Assembly (NCBI GenBank): GCA_020696365.1 | Contig: JAEHCM010000009.1 | Coordinates: 1 to 51,756, forward strand | Reading direction: 5' to 3' | DNA length: 51,756 nucleotides | Source: Thermoplasmata archaeon | GTDB taxonomy: Archaea; Thermoplasmatota; Thermoplasmata; UBA10834 | Part shown: positions 40,930 through 48,991 of the stretch, one piece after another | Position numbering within the stretch: position 1 is the first letter of the stretch | How the letters are laid out: the number at the start of each line of letters is the position of its first letter | Made by a program: the position numbers and the translations under genes | The notes under the pieces: model-generated | The model's input: the letters and a program-made list of their open reading frames with translations, nothing else | Told to the model about the DNA's origin: nothing | The model's database searches: none

Positions 40930-42120
40930 ATGAAGGCTGTTATATTGGCTGCTGGCGAGGGCATGAGGCTCAGGCCTCTGACAACGTCGGAGCCTAAGGT
41001 TATGATTCCGATTGCCAACCGCCCGATACTGGAGCATGTCGTAGACGCCCTGGTGAAGAACGACGTCCGCGACATCGTGATGGTGGTCGGCTATCGCAAG
41101 GAGCGCATAATGTCCTATTTCGAGGACGGCAAGAAGTTCGGAGCGAAGATCGAATACGTCGTCCAGGAGAAGCAGCTCGGGAACGGCCACGCGCTCTCGT
41201 GCGCCAGGGACCGCATATCCGGCGACTTCCTCGCGTTAGCCGGGGACAACATCGTGGATGCCCGTGCCGTGGGGGACCTCCTGCGCTCAGGGACGTGCCC
41301 CAGCGCGCTCGTGGTCGAGAGTGAGAACCCGTCGAAGTACGGCGTCGTCACGATCGAGAAGGGTTCCATAAGAAGCGTGGTCGAGAAGCCTGTCGACCTC
41401 GTATCCAACATCATACTGACGGGGCTGTTCTGCCTCAAGGACCAGATCTTCGAGGCGATCGACCATTGCATCGCGGATGGCGAATACGGCTTGAGCGGCG
41501 CCTTCAGGACGACGCTCGGGCAGGCGGGCATCAAGCCGGTCTTCTCCGACGGTCTCTGGATAGACGCCGTGTATCCGTGGGACCTTCTGGAGCTTAACGC
41601 GGCCGCCCTCGAGAACGCATCCGTCCGGACCGCTGGCAAGATCGAGAAGCATGTGACCATCGCAGGCCCGGTGGGCATCGGAGAGGAGACTGTCATCCGC
41701 GCTGGCACCACGATATACGGCCCTGTGATAATCGGCGAAGGCTGTGACATCGGTCCCAACGTGACGATCTTCCCGTCGACCAGCATCGGCGACAACGTGA
41801 CGATCGAGCCGTACACTGTGGTCAAGAACAGCATACTGATGAGCAACTGCGGCATAGCCGCTCACTCCTATCTCTCGCATTGCGTGTTCGGATACGGCGT
41901 GAAGAGCAAGTCGCATCTGATGGGGGCAGGCTCGGAGGCATTCGTCAACGTGAGGGACGAGTTCTTCAAGGTGCCGCACATGGGTTGCATCGTCGGCGAG
42001 GACACCGAGTTCGGGGCGGGCGTCATCGTCGAGCCTGGAACCATAGTCGGCGCTGGATGCAAGGTATCCAGCGGATCGAAGATCATGCGTAACCTGCCCA
42101 ACAGGGCGCTCGTCATGTGA
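40930..42120 (+). CDS. Bifunctional sugar-1-phosphate nucleotidylyltransferase/acetyltransferase, GlmU-like
   Basis: 396 residues, the archaeal bifunctional type that makes UDP-GlcNAc from glucosamine-1-phosphate. The N-terminal Rossmann-like domain has VILAAGEGMRLRPLTTSEPKVMIPIANRPIL (nucleotide loop and Lys), VVQEKQLGNGHAL, AGDNIV (metal Asp) and VVEKPVD. From about residue 235 a left-handed beta-helix of hexapeptide repeats follows: IAGPVGIGEETVIRAGTTIYGPVIIGEGCDIGPNVTI, ending VIVEPGTIVGAGCKVSSGSK. A TATA-like CCCTTAAGTC lies at 40880-40889 and GGTGGGA before the ATG. The glmS gene follows after 14 bp, so this is a UDP-GlcNAc operon. Confidence 0.92.
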   Translation: MKAVILAAGEGMRLRPLTTSEPKVMIPIANRPILEHVVDALVKNDVRDIVMVVGYRKERIMSYFEDGKKFGAKIEYVVQEKQLGNGHALSCARDRISGDFLALAGDNIVDARAVGDLLRSGTCPSALVVESENPSKYGVVTIEKGSIRSVVEKPVDLVSNIILTGLFCLKDQIFEAIDHCIADGEYGLSGAFRTTLGQAGIKPVFSDGLWIDAVYPWDLLELNAAALENASVRTAGKIEKHVTIAGPVGIGEETVIRAGTTIYGPVIIGEGCDIGPNVTIFPSTSIGDNVTIEPYTVVKNSILMSNCGIAAHSYLSHCVFGYGVKSKSHLMGAGSEAFVNVRDEFFKVPHMGCIVGEDTEFGAGVIVEPGTIVGAGCKVSSGSKIMRNLPNRALVM

Positions 42121-42134
42121 GGTGTGTAACTCAG

Positions 42135-43931
42135 ATGTGCGGGATCGTCGGGTATGTCGGCGGGAAGAGGGCGCAGCCCATACTCCTGGATTCTCTGAAG
42201 CGCCTGGAGTACAGAGGCTACGACTCCGCAGGGATCGCCGTCATCGGCGAGGGCGTGCAGCTTTTCAAGGCCAAGGGGGAGATAGCCGTGCTCGAGGCGA
42301 GCATGCCCGAGATGGAAGGGACGGTCGGCGTCGCGCACACCCGTTGGGCCACGCAGGGGAAGCCCACTTCGGAGAACGCGCACCCGTTCGTCGGCTGCCA
42401 GAACAAGGTCGCGGTAGTCCACAACGGCATCATCACAAACTTCATGGAGCTGAGGGAATCACTCATTGCAGACGGCCACAAGTTCACATCTGACACCGAC
42501 TCGGAGGTGTTCGCTCACCTGGTCGAGATGAATCTGGGCGACGGAAACCTGATGGATGCGGTCAGGGCCGCTCTGAAACGGATCGAAGGCACGTACGCCT
42601 TCGCCGTGGCGGCGGATGGAATGGACGAGGTCGTCGCCGCGCGCAACGAGAGTCCCCTCGTCGTGGGCGTAGGCAACGGCGAGAACTTCGTGGCCAGCGA
42701 TGTGACCGCACTTCTGAAGCACACGAACAAGGTCATCTATGTCATGGACGGGGAGATGGTGCGTATCACGCGCGATGCCGTCACGATAACCGACCTGGAG
42801 GGCAACCCTGTGGAGCGGGAGCCTGAGAGGATCGCGTGGTCGCTGGAGGACGCCGAGAAGAGCGGCTACCCACACTTCATGCTCAAGGAGATATTCGAGC
42901 AGCCAAAAGCTATCCATGAGTCGCTCCTGGGAAGATTGGAGTCCATCGATGCAGAGGGCTCGTGGTTCCAGGAACAGTCGTTCTCTAGCGTGAAGATCGT
43001 GGCGTGCGGGACATCGTACCACGCAGGCCTTGTCGGTAAGTACGTGATAGAGGAGCTGGCGAGGATCCCTACGACGGTCCAGATATCCTCGGAATACAGA
43101 TATTCGACAGCTGCCAGGGAGAACCCGCTCGTGGTGCTGATAACGCAGAGCGGGGAGACGCTCGACACGATCGCTGCGGCGCGCGAGGCGAGGAAGAGGG
43201 GGAACAGAACCGTGGCGATAGTCAACGTGGTGGATTCGGCTATATCGAGGGAGGTGGACCATGTGATCTACACCCGGGCCGGGCCGGAGATAAGCGTCGC
43301 CGCGACGAAGACCTTCGTCACTCAGCTGATCGCATTATACCTGATAGCCCTGGAGCTGGGTGTCAGGGGGAGGTCGCTGACCGCCCCGGCCAGGAAATCC
43401 GTGACGGGTCAACTACGCAACCTCCCTCGGGCGGTTCAGGACGTCCTCAACCAGGCGCCGACGATAGAGGCGCTCGCGAACAAGTACTACAAGGCCCGCG
43501 ACATGTTCTTCATGGGACGTAACATCCACTACCCAATATCCCTCGAGGGGGCCCTGAAGACGAAGGAGATCTCGTACATCCACGGCGAGGGATACCCTGC
43601 GGGTGAGCTCAAGCACGGGCCGCTGGCGCTCCTGTCGGAGGATTCCCCCGTCGTCGCCATCGCCGTCAAGGACCATACTTACGAGAAGATGATAGGCAAC
43701 ATCAGCGAGGTATCCGCGAGGGCCAGCCCGGTGATCGCGATCGCGGTCCAGGGCGACACTGAGATTGGCAAGTTCGCGGACGATGTGATATACATCAAGG
43801 AGATACCGCCCCTGTTCCTACCCATACCGGTCATAACGGCCTTGCAGCTGTGGGCATACTACCTAGCGAAGGCAAGGGGCTGTCCGATCGACAAGCCTAG
43901 GAACATCGCGAAGACGGTCACCGTGGAGTGA
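42135..43931 (+). CDS. glmS: Glutamine:fructose-6-phosphate aminotransferase (isomerizing)
   Basis: 598 residues from ATG 42135, which places the catalytic Cys directly after the removed Met (MCGIVGYVGG); starts at 42117 would bury it. The glutaminase domain shows RLEYRGYDSAGIAV, VAHTRWATQGKP and VHNGIITNFMELR. Two SIS isomerase domains follow: KIVACGTSYHAGLVGKYVIEELARI with VLITQSGETLDTIAAAREA, and FFMGRNIHYPISLEGALKTKEISYIHGEGYPAGELKHGPLAL. The C-terminus ends CPIDKPRNIAKTVTVE, as expected. Produces glucosamine-6-phosphate for the neighbouring GlmU-like enzyme. Convergent with the Cas4-like gene across 11 bp. Confidence 0.97.
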   Translation: MCGIVGYVGGKRAQPILLDSLKRLEYRGYDSAGIAVIGEGVQLFKAKGEIAVLEASMPEMEGTVGVAHTRWATQGKPTSENAHPFVGCQNKVAVVHNGIITNFMELRESLIADGHKFTSDTDSEVFAHLVEMNLGDGNLMDAVRAALKRIEGTYAFAVAADGMDEVVAARNESPLVVGVGNGENFVASDVTALLKHTNKVIYVMDGEMVRITRDAVTITDLEGNPVEREPERIAWSLEDAEKSGYPHFMLKEIFEQPKAIHESLLGRLESIDAEGSWFQEQSFSSVKIVACGTSYHAGLVGKYVIEELARIPTTVQISSEYRYSTAARENPLVVLITQSGETLDTIAAAREARKRGNRTVAIVNVVDSAISREVDHVIYTRAGPEISVAATKTFVTQLIALYLIALELGVRGRSLTAPARKSVTGQLRNLPRAVQDVLNQAPTIEALANKYYKARDMFFMGRNIHYPISLEGALKTKEISYIHGEGYPAGELKHGPLALLSEDSPVVAIAVKDHTYEKMIGNISEVSARASPVIAIAVQGDTEIGKFADDVIYIKEIPPLFLPIPVITALQLWAYYLAKARGCPIDKPRNIAKTVTVE

Positions 43932-43942
43932 TTCTTGGTTGG

Positions 43943-44941
43943 CTAGTTGGAGAGCCTCTCGGGGCACACGCCTCTGCGCGAGCACGACCTGCACTTACCG
44001 GGCCTGTTGTGGTTTCTATGCACCTCGTGCGATTCGAGGGCCTCTCCTATCTCCCGAACCTTCTGGAGCACCATCTTCTTCATGTCCTCGTTGTAGTCTA
44101 TCTGGAACTCGTGGTTCGGATACCTGATCAGCCCGTACGGGGGCGGGTTCCCGGTCGAATCCTCCAGGAGAAGGCAGTATGACGCGACCTGGACGATGTG
44201 TGAGAACAGTGGCCCCTGTGGGGTGCGCCCTCTCTTGGCCTCGACAGGGACTATCTGGTCCTCTAGCTTGACGACATAGTCGGGCCGCCCCGAGATGCCG
44301 TACCTCTCCGACTTGAAAATCTTCGAATCGTCCACGTCGATGTACTCTATCTTCCCCTTGAGGCGGAACTCCTTCCTTAGGAGGTCCGCGATACCAGTCG
44401 ACTTGAGCGTTCTGTACATGAGGTAGGATGCTGCGATGAGCCATATGAGTGATATCAGCATGAGCGTCTGTGCCATCCTGTCATCCTTCAGCACGAAACC
44501 GACCGCGTTGATCGCGATCACTACGGCGACTATCGCGAACGTGAGTATGATCCTCTCGTAGTCCACGAGCTTGCTGCTGATGGTCGACCTCGATGCCTTG
44601 TACATGAAGAAAGATGCGGCGAGGATCCAAATCAGCGCGACGACACCCATGATCTCGCTCACCGGGAGGTGGTCGCCTTTTATCAGCAGCTCCACCCCCA
44701 GCACCGCGATGACCGTGGCAGTGACCGCGTACCAGAGCACGAGCGTCTCCGACTGTCGCGCAGACCGTTCCTTCGAATCGATCTCCCAGAGGGACCTGCC
44801 CAGCTTGTGATGTTCGTGTATTCCCTTCTTAAGCTCTTTGTTGTCCGATTCGTGTTCCCGGCTAAGCCACCAGCTGAGCGGGCAGTAGCTGAACTTCTCC
44901 AGATCTCCAGCGGAGACGAACCTACCCGCACCCTTCGCCAT
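43943..44941 (-). CDS. Cas4-like RecB-family nuclease with inserted duplicated transmembrane module
   Basis: 332 residues from ATG 44941 (TTG 44944 adjacent). The ends are those of a Cas4/RecB-type Fe-S nuclease: Cys20 in KFSYCPLSWWL, His in GIHEHHKLGR, then GRPDYVV (Asp221), VPVEAKRGRTP (Glu234, Lys236), QVASYCLLLE (Gln251), and the closing Cys triad C317, C320, C326 in CRSCSRRGVC. Between the first Cys/His region and the nuclease core lie four hydrophobic helices (about 67-87, 96-114, 130-151, 157-176). The pairs are duplicates: LIWILAASFFMYKASRST against LIWLIAASYLMYRTLKST. So a membrane-anchored exonuclease is predicted. No cas genes or CRISPR are nearby; the CDIN1-like nuclease gene is 25 bp upstream. 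Confidence 0.85.
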   Translation of the reverse strand: MAKGAGRFVSAGDLEKFSYCPLSWWLSREHESDNKELKKGIHEHHKLGRSLWEIDSKERSARQSETLVLWYAVTATVIAVLGVELLIKGDHLPVSEIMGVVALIWILAASFFMYKASRSTISSKLVDYERIILTFAIVAVVIAINAVGFVLKDDRMAQTLMLISLIWLIAASYLMYRTLKSTGIADLLRKEFRLKGKIEYIDVDDSKIFKSERYGISGRPDYVVKLEDQIVPVEAKRGRTPQGPLFSHIVQVASYCLLLEDSTGNPPPYGLIRYPNHEFQIDYNEDMKKMVLQKVREIGEALESHEVHRNHNRPGKCRSCSRRGVCPERLSN

Positions 44942-44966
44942 CAAGCAGGCTAATCAAAATACGGTC

Positions 44967-45743
44967 TCAAGTATCTTTGCCAACTGCGTCGCCGGGGCCA
45001 CCGTCGTCGAAGAAGGTCTTGTCCAGAAGCAGGATGTCCTCGGGAGGCTCGATCCCTTCGACGAACCCGAACCAGTAGACGACCGCTCCGGTGCCGAACA
45101 GTTCAGTGTACGGCTTCAGTTGCCTCCGGACGTTCTTCTTCAGCTCGATCTCGTCGCCGAACGACGCCTTGGACTCTATCCAGAACACCTTGGTGCCGTT
45201 TATCTCGATGGGTTTGTCGAGCAGGACGTCCGGCGTCTTCTTGTGCGTGCTCCTCAGGTCCTCCTCGGTCCTGTACTTCAGCTCCCTCTTGTCCAGCCAG
45301 TCGTTGAGCAACGCCTCTCCCCACTTGCCCCGCTCGGTTTGTATCTGCGCGCCCTTGGGAGAGTATACGATGTCCAAATCCGCGATCTGCTTCAGCTCCT
45401 TCTTCAGACGGCTGTCGCGACAGGTGTTCAGGTCGCGGATGTACTTCCAGTACTGCTTCCTCGTCACGTTGATCTCCGGCGCGAGCATCAGGCCGAGAAG
45501 GACGGGCGGGAAGTTGATCCTCCTCGCCAGCTTGTATATCGTCATTCCATTGCGCCATTCCTTCGTCAGCATCTTCAAGTCTTTCTTGACGACATAGAAC
45601 CGGCGTGTGGCGTCACGGACTGTCCTCTGGGTGTACATGACCAAGAGCAGCTCCTTGTCGAGCTTGAGTTCCTCTGCCAACCTATCGATGTCCCGGAAGT
45701 TCTTGAGTCGGGAGTATATCATCTTGTAATCGTCGTATTTCAT
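44967..45743 (-). CDS. CDIN1 (C15orf41)-like TPD-motif nuclease-fold protein
   Basis: 258 residues from ATG 45743; GTG 45752 adds three. The N-terminal 120 residues are basic and helical, resembling the HTH-like half of CDIN1. The C-terminal restriction-endonuclease-like domain has GKWGEALLNDWL (Glu), the hallmark TPDVLLDKPI (Thr-Pro-Asp), and WIESKASFGD (Glu-x-Lys), i.e. a PD-(D/E)XK core. Human CDIN1 partners codanin-1 and is mutated in a dyserythropoietic anaemia; archaeal homologues have no settled role. It ends 25 bp before the Cas4-like gene and likely shares its transcript. A TATA-like box lies at 45783-45792. Confidence 0.85.
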   Translation of the reverse strand: MKYDDYKMIYSRLKNFRDIDRLAEELKLDKELLLVMYTQRTVRDATRRFYVVKKDLKMLTKEWRNGMTIYKLARRINFPPVLLGLMLAPEINVTRKQYWKYIRDLNTCRDSRLKKELKQIADLDIVYSPKGAQIQTERGKWGEALLNDWLDKRELKYRTEEDLRSTHKKTPDVLLDKPIEINGTKVFWIESKASFGDEIELKKNVRRQLKPYTELFGTGAVVYWFGFVEGIEPPEDILLLDKTFFDDGGPGDAVGKDT

Positions 45744-45782
45744 CAGGCTCACGGTCCTGCGGTATCACCTTGACTTATCGGT

Positions 45783-45792
45783 CATAAGTATC
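45783..45792 (-). promoter_or_regulatory. TATA-like element for the CDIN1-like/Cas4-like operon
   Basis: The minus strand reads GATACTTATG, about 40 bp ahead of ATG 45743. Confidence 0.4.
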
Positions 45793-45952
45793 GCTCAGTA
45801 TCTGGAGGCCATTATCTCGGGGTCTCTACTTATTACTTTGCTGGCCACTTTCTGAGACTGGAGGCGGACCGGGCCTTTTCGTGGCACAAGCTTGAAATCG
45901 AATGACGCTATCGCGTCCATTGGACTTTGTCGGTTTTCGGAGGATTCGACCG

Positions 45953-47050
45953 TTGACTCAGAACGGCTTCAGAAAGGTCATAATGCCTGCGCGGTACGTC
46001 CAAGGAGCTGGCGCTGTGCGCGAAATCGGCTACTACGCGAAGCAGTTCGGGGACCGGCCGTTCGTCGTTTCAGGGAAGACGGCCTTCTCGAGAGTGAAGT
46101 CCGAGCTGCTGGCCAGCCTGACGGCGGCCGGGGTACCGATGATCGGACACGACGACAGTGTCACGGAGTGCACCTACGAGAAGATCGACGAGGTCATGCG
46201 AGATGCGGACCGGCTGGGTGCGGACCTGATCATCGGCTGTGGCGGCGGAAAGGCGGTCGACACGGCAAAAGCTGCCGCGGACAAGCTCGGAATCCCCGTG
46301 ATGACTTTTCCCACGCAGTGCGCGACGAACGCAGATCAGATGGCCGATGCAGTCATATTCACAGAAGACCACAGGTTCGTGGAGGACTACTATCTCTCGC
46401 GAGCTCCGGTCCTGGTGCTGGTAGATACGGAGATAGCCGGGCTCGCGCCGGTGCGATTCCTCGTTCAAGGCATGGGAGACGCCCTCGCCTCAGGCTTTGA
46501 GAAGCCCGCCTATGCCGCTACCATGAAGGCCAGGAAGTGCGAGGATCAGGCTGCCACCGCTGCTCTGGAGGTCAACCTGGAGTGCTTCTCGGTCCTCATG
46601 GCCCACGGCATCCAGGCAAAGAAGGACGCCGAGCGTGGCAAGGTCACCGAATCGCTGGAGGTGGTGATCGAAGCGATCAAGCTCATGAGCGGGTTCGGGT
46701 TCGGAGGTGGAGGTTGCGCGGCCGCGCATGCGATCCACAACGGCCTGACGGCGCTCCCAGGGATCAAGAGAAAGCACGGGGAGATCGTCGCCTACGGGAC
46801 GATCGTCCAGATGGTTCTCGAGAAGAGGCCGATGGGTGAGATAGAGATGGTTATGCGCTGGTGCAGGGAGCTGGGGCTTCCCGTCAGCCTATCCGAGCTT
46901 GGCGACGTGGACGCCGAGCTTCTCCCCGTCGCCGCGGAAAGGGCCTGCGACCCGAAAGACACGATGTCGAACATGCCCTTCCCTGTCACGCCCACGAGCG
47001 TCCTGGATGCAATGCGCGAGGTCGAACGGCTGGCAGAAGTCCTCGCGTGA
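45953..47050 (+). CDS. Iron/zinc-containing glycerol dehydrogenase family protein
   Basis: 365 residues from TTG 45953, where GGAGG lies 9 nt upstream; the protein then begins MTQNGFRKVIMPARYVQGAGAV, keeping the first strand. ATG 45983 would lose it. GldA-like fold: FVVSGKTAF, IIGCGGGKAVDTAKAAADKLGIPVMTFPTQCATNAD (NAD loop), QGMGDALASGFE (metal Asp), AAAHAIHNGLTALPG and KRKHGEIVAYGTIVQ (metal His). Oxidises glycerol or a similar diol. Glycerol-1-phosphate dehydrogenase belongs to the same superfamily, but the motifs fit GldA better. Possible TATA at 45828-45837. Confidence 0.87.
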   Translation: MTQNGFRKVIMPARYVQGAGAVREIGYYAKQFGDRPFVVSGKTAFSRVKSELLASLTAAGVPMIGHDDSVTECTYEKIDEVMRDADRLGADLIIGCGGGKAVDTAKAAADKLGIPVMTFPTQCATNADQMADAVIFTEDHRFVEDYYLSRAPVLVLVDTEIAGLAPVRFLVQGMGDALASGFEKPAYAATMKARKCEDQAATAALEVNLECFSVLMAHGIQAKKDAERGKVTESLEVVIEAIKLMSGFGFGGGGCAAAHAIHNGLTALPGIKRKHGEIVAYGTIVQMVLEKRPMGEIEMVMRWCRELGLPVSLSELGDVDAELLPVAAERACDPKDTMSNMPFPVTPTSVLDAMREVERLAEVLA

Positions 47051-47116
47051 GCCCCTCCGATCCTCGATCTCGATCCCCGACATGCCCTGCTGGCTGGTTG
47101 CCTCTTCTCGGAAAGA

Positions 47117-47127
47117 CCTATATACGG
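47117..47127 (+). promoter_or_regulatory. TATA-like element for the 47192 membrane protein gene
   Basis: CCTATATACGG, predicting transcription near 47150. The leader carries GAGGAGG at 47175-47181, about 10 nt before ATG 47192. Confidence 0.5.
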
Positions 47128-47191
47128 CCACCACGATTCTCAGGTAGCCGCGTATCCGCGGTAGAAGGGATGATTAGAGGAGGCATTCAAG

Positions 47192-47848
47192 ATGAGTAGC
47201 GCAATGGGTTCAATTCTCGCACCAGGATCTTCTCCCCCATGGCTTCCACGCGATGTGGCCGAGGGACGTAGGTTCGCATGGTGGGCATCGATCATGTTCC
47301 TGCTTTGGGTTCTGATATGGTTCGTAATCGCAATCGTTGCGCTGGTGGTCTTCGCCGTCGAGGGTGGCATCGGCTTACTGCTCATCGGTCTGCTCGGTTT
47401 CATAGCGATGATGCTATGCTTCTTGTCGGCGGTCTTCCTGAAGAAGACCGTGCTCGAAGCGATAGACCAGGGCAGGTTCCACGACGCTAAGAACGATTCG
47501 ATGGTGTGGATAATCTTCGGGTTCGCCGCGTTCGCTGCGCCGACGATCCTGCTCATACTGACATATGTCAAGCTGGGGGATGCGATCACGGCCCACGCGC
47601 CAGTCGGCTACATGCCATACCAGGCAGGCAACGTGGCGGCGCAGGCACCTCAGACGTCTCACCCTCATGGTGCGCCACCTGCTTCCGTGCAGCAGGCTCC
47701 CCCGCCGCAGCAGGCGCCTCCGCATGGACACCCGCAGTATCCTCATGGCCACACAACGCCGATGATCCGCTGCAAGAACTGCAGCGTCCAGTTCCCGACG
47801 TTCATGCACACGTGCCCGAACTGCGGCGCGCCGAAGGAGCCGAAGTAA
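47192..47848 (+). CDS. Membrane protein with proline-rich linker and C-terminal zinc ribbon
   Basis: 218 residues. Three hydrophobic helices (about 27-55, 58-80, 103-124), with a short basic loop between the second and third. Then a low-complexity linker of about 50 residues rich in Pro, Gln, His and Ala (VQQAPPPQQAPPHGHPQYPH), ending in a zinc ribbon MIRCKNCSVQFPTFMHTCPNCG. The strong Shine-Dalgarno fixes the start. Architecture matches two other proteins in this window. Function unknown. Confidence 0.82.
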   Translation: MSSAMGSILAPGSSPPWLPRDVAEGRRFAWWASIMFLLWVLIWFVIAIVALVVFAVEGGIGLLLIGLLGFIAMMLCFLSAVFLKKTVLEAIDQGRFHDAKNDSMVWIIFGFAAFAAPTILLILTYVKLGDAITAHAPVGYMPYQAGNVAAQAPQTSHPHGAPPASVQQAPPPQQAPPHGHPQYPHGHTTPMIRCKNCSVQFPTFMHTCPNCGAPKEPK

Positions 47849-47902
47849 TAAGACTATTTCCTATCTCGCTTCTGCCTTTTCGTTCAAGGACCAGTGTCGA
47901 CT

Positions 47903-48619
47903 ATGACCGAAGTACTCTACATGAAGGACATCGAGTCGAACTACATACGCGAGTTCGACGCGAGGGTGGTCGAAAGAGGGTTCGATTACGTGGTGCTCGA
48001 CAGGACGGCGTTCTACGCCGTCGGGGGAGGGCAACCGTCAGATACCGGTTATCTACGGTGGGTGGATGGCGAGGCCCGGGTGAGAGAGGTCACGAAGAAG
48101 AACAGCGTGAAGCACCATTTGGTGCAGAACCCGGACATCGTCCCGGATGAGGTCAAGGCCGTCCTCGATTGGGACAGACGGCATGCTCATATGCGTATGC
48201 ACACCGCCCAGCACGTCGTGTCCGGCGTGGTCTACGACCTCTACAAGGCGAGGACCGTAGGCAACCAGATATACCCCGACCGCTCGAGGATAGACTTCGC
48301 CCCCATCACGTTCAACAGTGAGATGATGACCGAGGTGCAGGGCAAGTGCAACGAGATATTCTCGAAGGGCACGCCCGTCGAGGTCACAACCGCCTCGCGC
48401 GATGTGCTGGAGAACGAGGTCGATGCCCAGAGAGCCAACCTGGACCTCCTACCGAAGTCCGTACGGGAGCTGAGGGTCGTCACGATAGGTGATTTCGACG
48501 TCTGCCCCTGCGCTGGAACGCATGTGCGTTCTCTGGCGGAGATAGGCACGGTCTCCATAACCAAGCGGGAGCGGAAGGGGAAGGACCGGGACCGCATAAC
48601 ATACGAGCTTCTTGTCTGA
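47903..48619 (+). CDS. alaX: Alanyl-tRNA editing protein AlaX
   Basis: 238 residues from ATG 47903 (GTG 47894, with AGGA just upstream, is an equally possible start). Free-standing editing domain that hydrolyses Ser- or Gly-tRNA-Ala. The N-terminal barrel shows FYAVGGGQPSDTGYL; the editing site has the zinc ligands HTAQH and CAGTHVRSLAEIG, in the usual order. The length fits the AlaX-M class, which has the N-terminal TTS domain. Stands alone between two membrane protein genes. Confidence 0.93.
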   Translation: MTEVLYMKDIESNYIREFDARVVERGFDYVVLDRTAFYAVGGGQPSDTGYLRWVDGEARVREVTKKNSVKHHLVQNPDIVPDEVKAVLDWDRRHAHMRMHTAQHVVSGVVYDLYKARTVGNQIYPDRSRIDFAPITFNSEMMTEVQGKCNEIFSKGTPVEVTTASRDVLENEVDAQRANLDLLPKSVRELRVVTIGDFDVCPCAGTHVRSLAEIGTVSITKRERKGKDRDRITYELLV

Positions 48620-48682
48620 TCGGCATTCGCATTTCGGCCGCGCGCTCAGTCCGTCCGGCCTGAGTCGGACATCCCCCCTAAT

Positions 48683-48692
48683 CCTTAAGTAT
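48683..48692 (+). promoter_or_regulatory. TATA-like element for the 48726 gene
   Basis: CCTTAAGTAT, 34-43 bp ahead of ATG 48726. Confidence 0.4.
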
Positions 48693-48725
48693 CCCCAGAC
48701 CCGATAATCGCTCTTGGGGAAACTC

Positions 48726-48968
48726 ATGGTCGAGGTTGGAACCGTGTCCGAGATATCAACGATGGCTGTCAGGCTCAGTGCAGCGTTCTCCGTGATCGGG
48801 GTAGGTCTTCTGTATCTGTACATCGCCGTGACTGACGCGTCCACGGCGACGAAGGTGCTCTGGTCGGCGACGCTCTCTTTGGGTGTTGCGATGATATTCG
48901 TCGTCATCTGGACGATTGCGAGGGATGTCGTAAGGAACTATGAGCGGGATCTCAAGCGCAGATCCTGA
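48726..48968 (+). CDS. Small two-helix membrane protein
   Basis: 80 residues from ATG 48726 (TTG 48714 in frame, but no ribosome-binding site supports it). Two hydrophobic helices at about 17-36 (AAFSVIGVGLLYLYIAVT) and 44-64 (ATLSLGVAMIFVVIWTIA), then a basic cytoplasmic end DVVRNYERDLKRRS. No family recognised. Convergent with the GlcF-like gene. Confidence 0.65.
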   Translation: MVEVGTVSEISTMAVRLSAAFSVIGVGLLYLYIAVTDASTATKVLWSATLSLGVAMIFVVIWTIARDVVRNYERDLKRRS

Positions 48969-48991
48969 GTGTGGTCGGCGGGTCGCCTCCT

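Noticed and set aside
43943..44941. CRISPR-Cas locus around the Cas4-like gene
   Set aside because: No repeat-spacer array and no cas1, cas2 or effector gene anywhere in the window; the protein is a solo Cas4-like nuclease.
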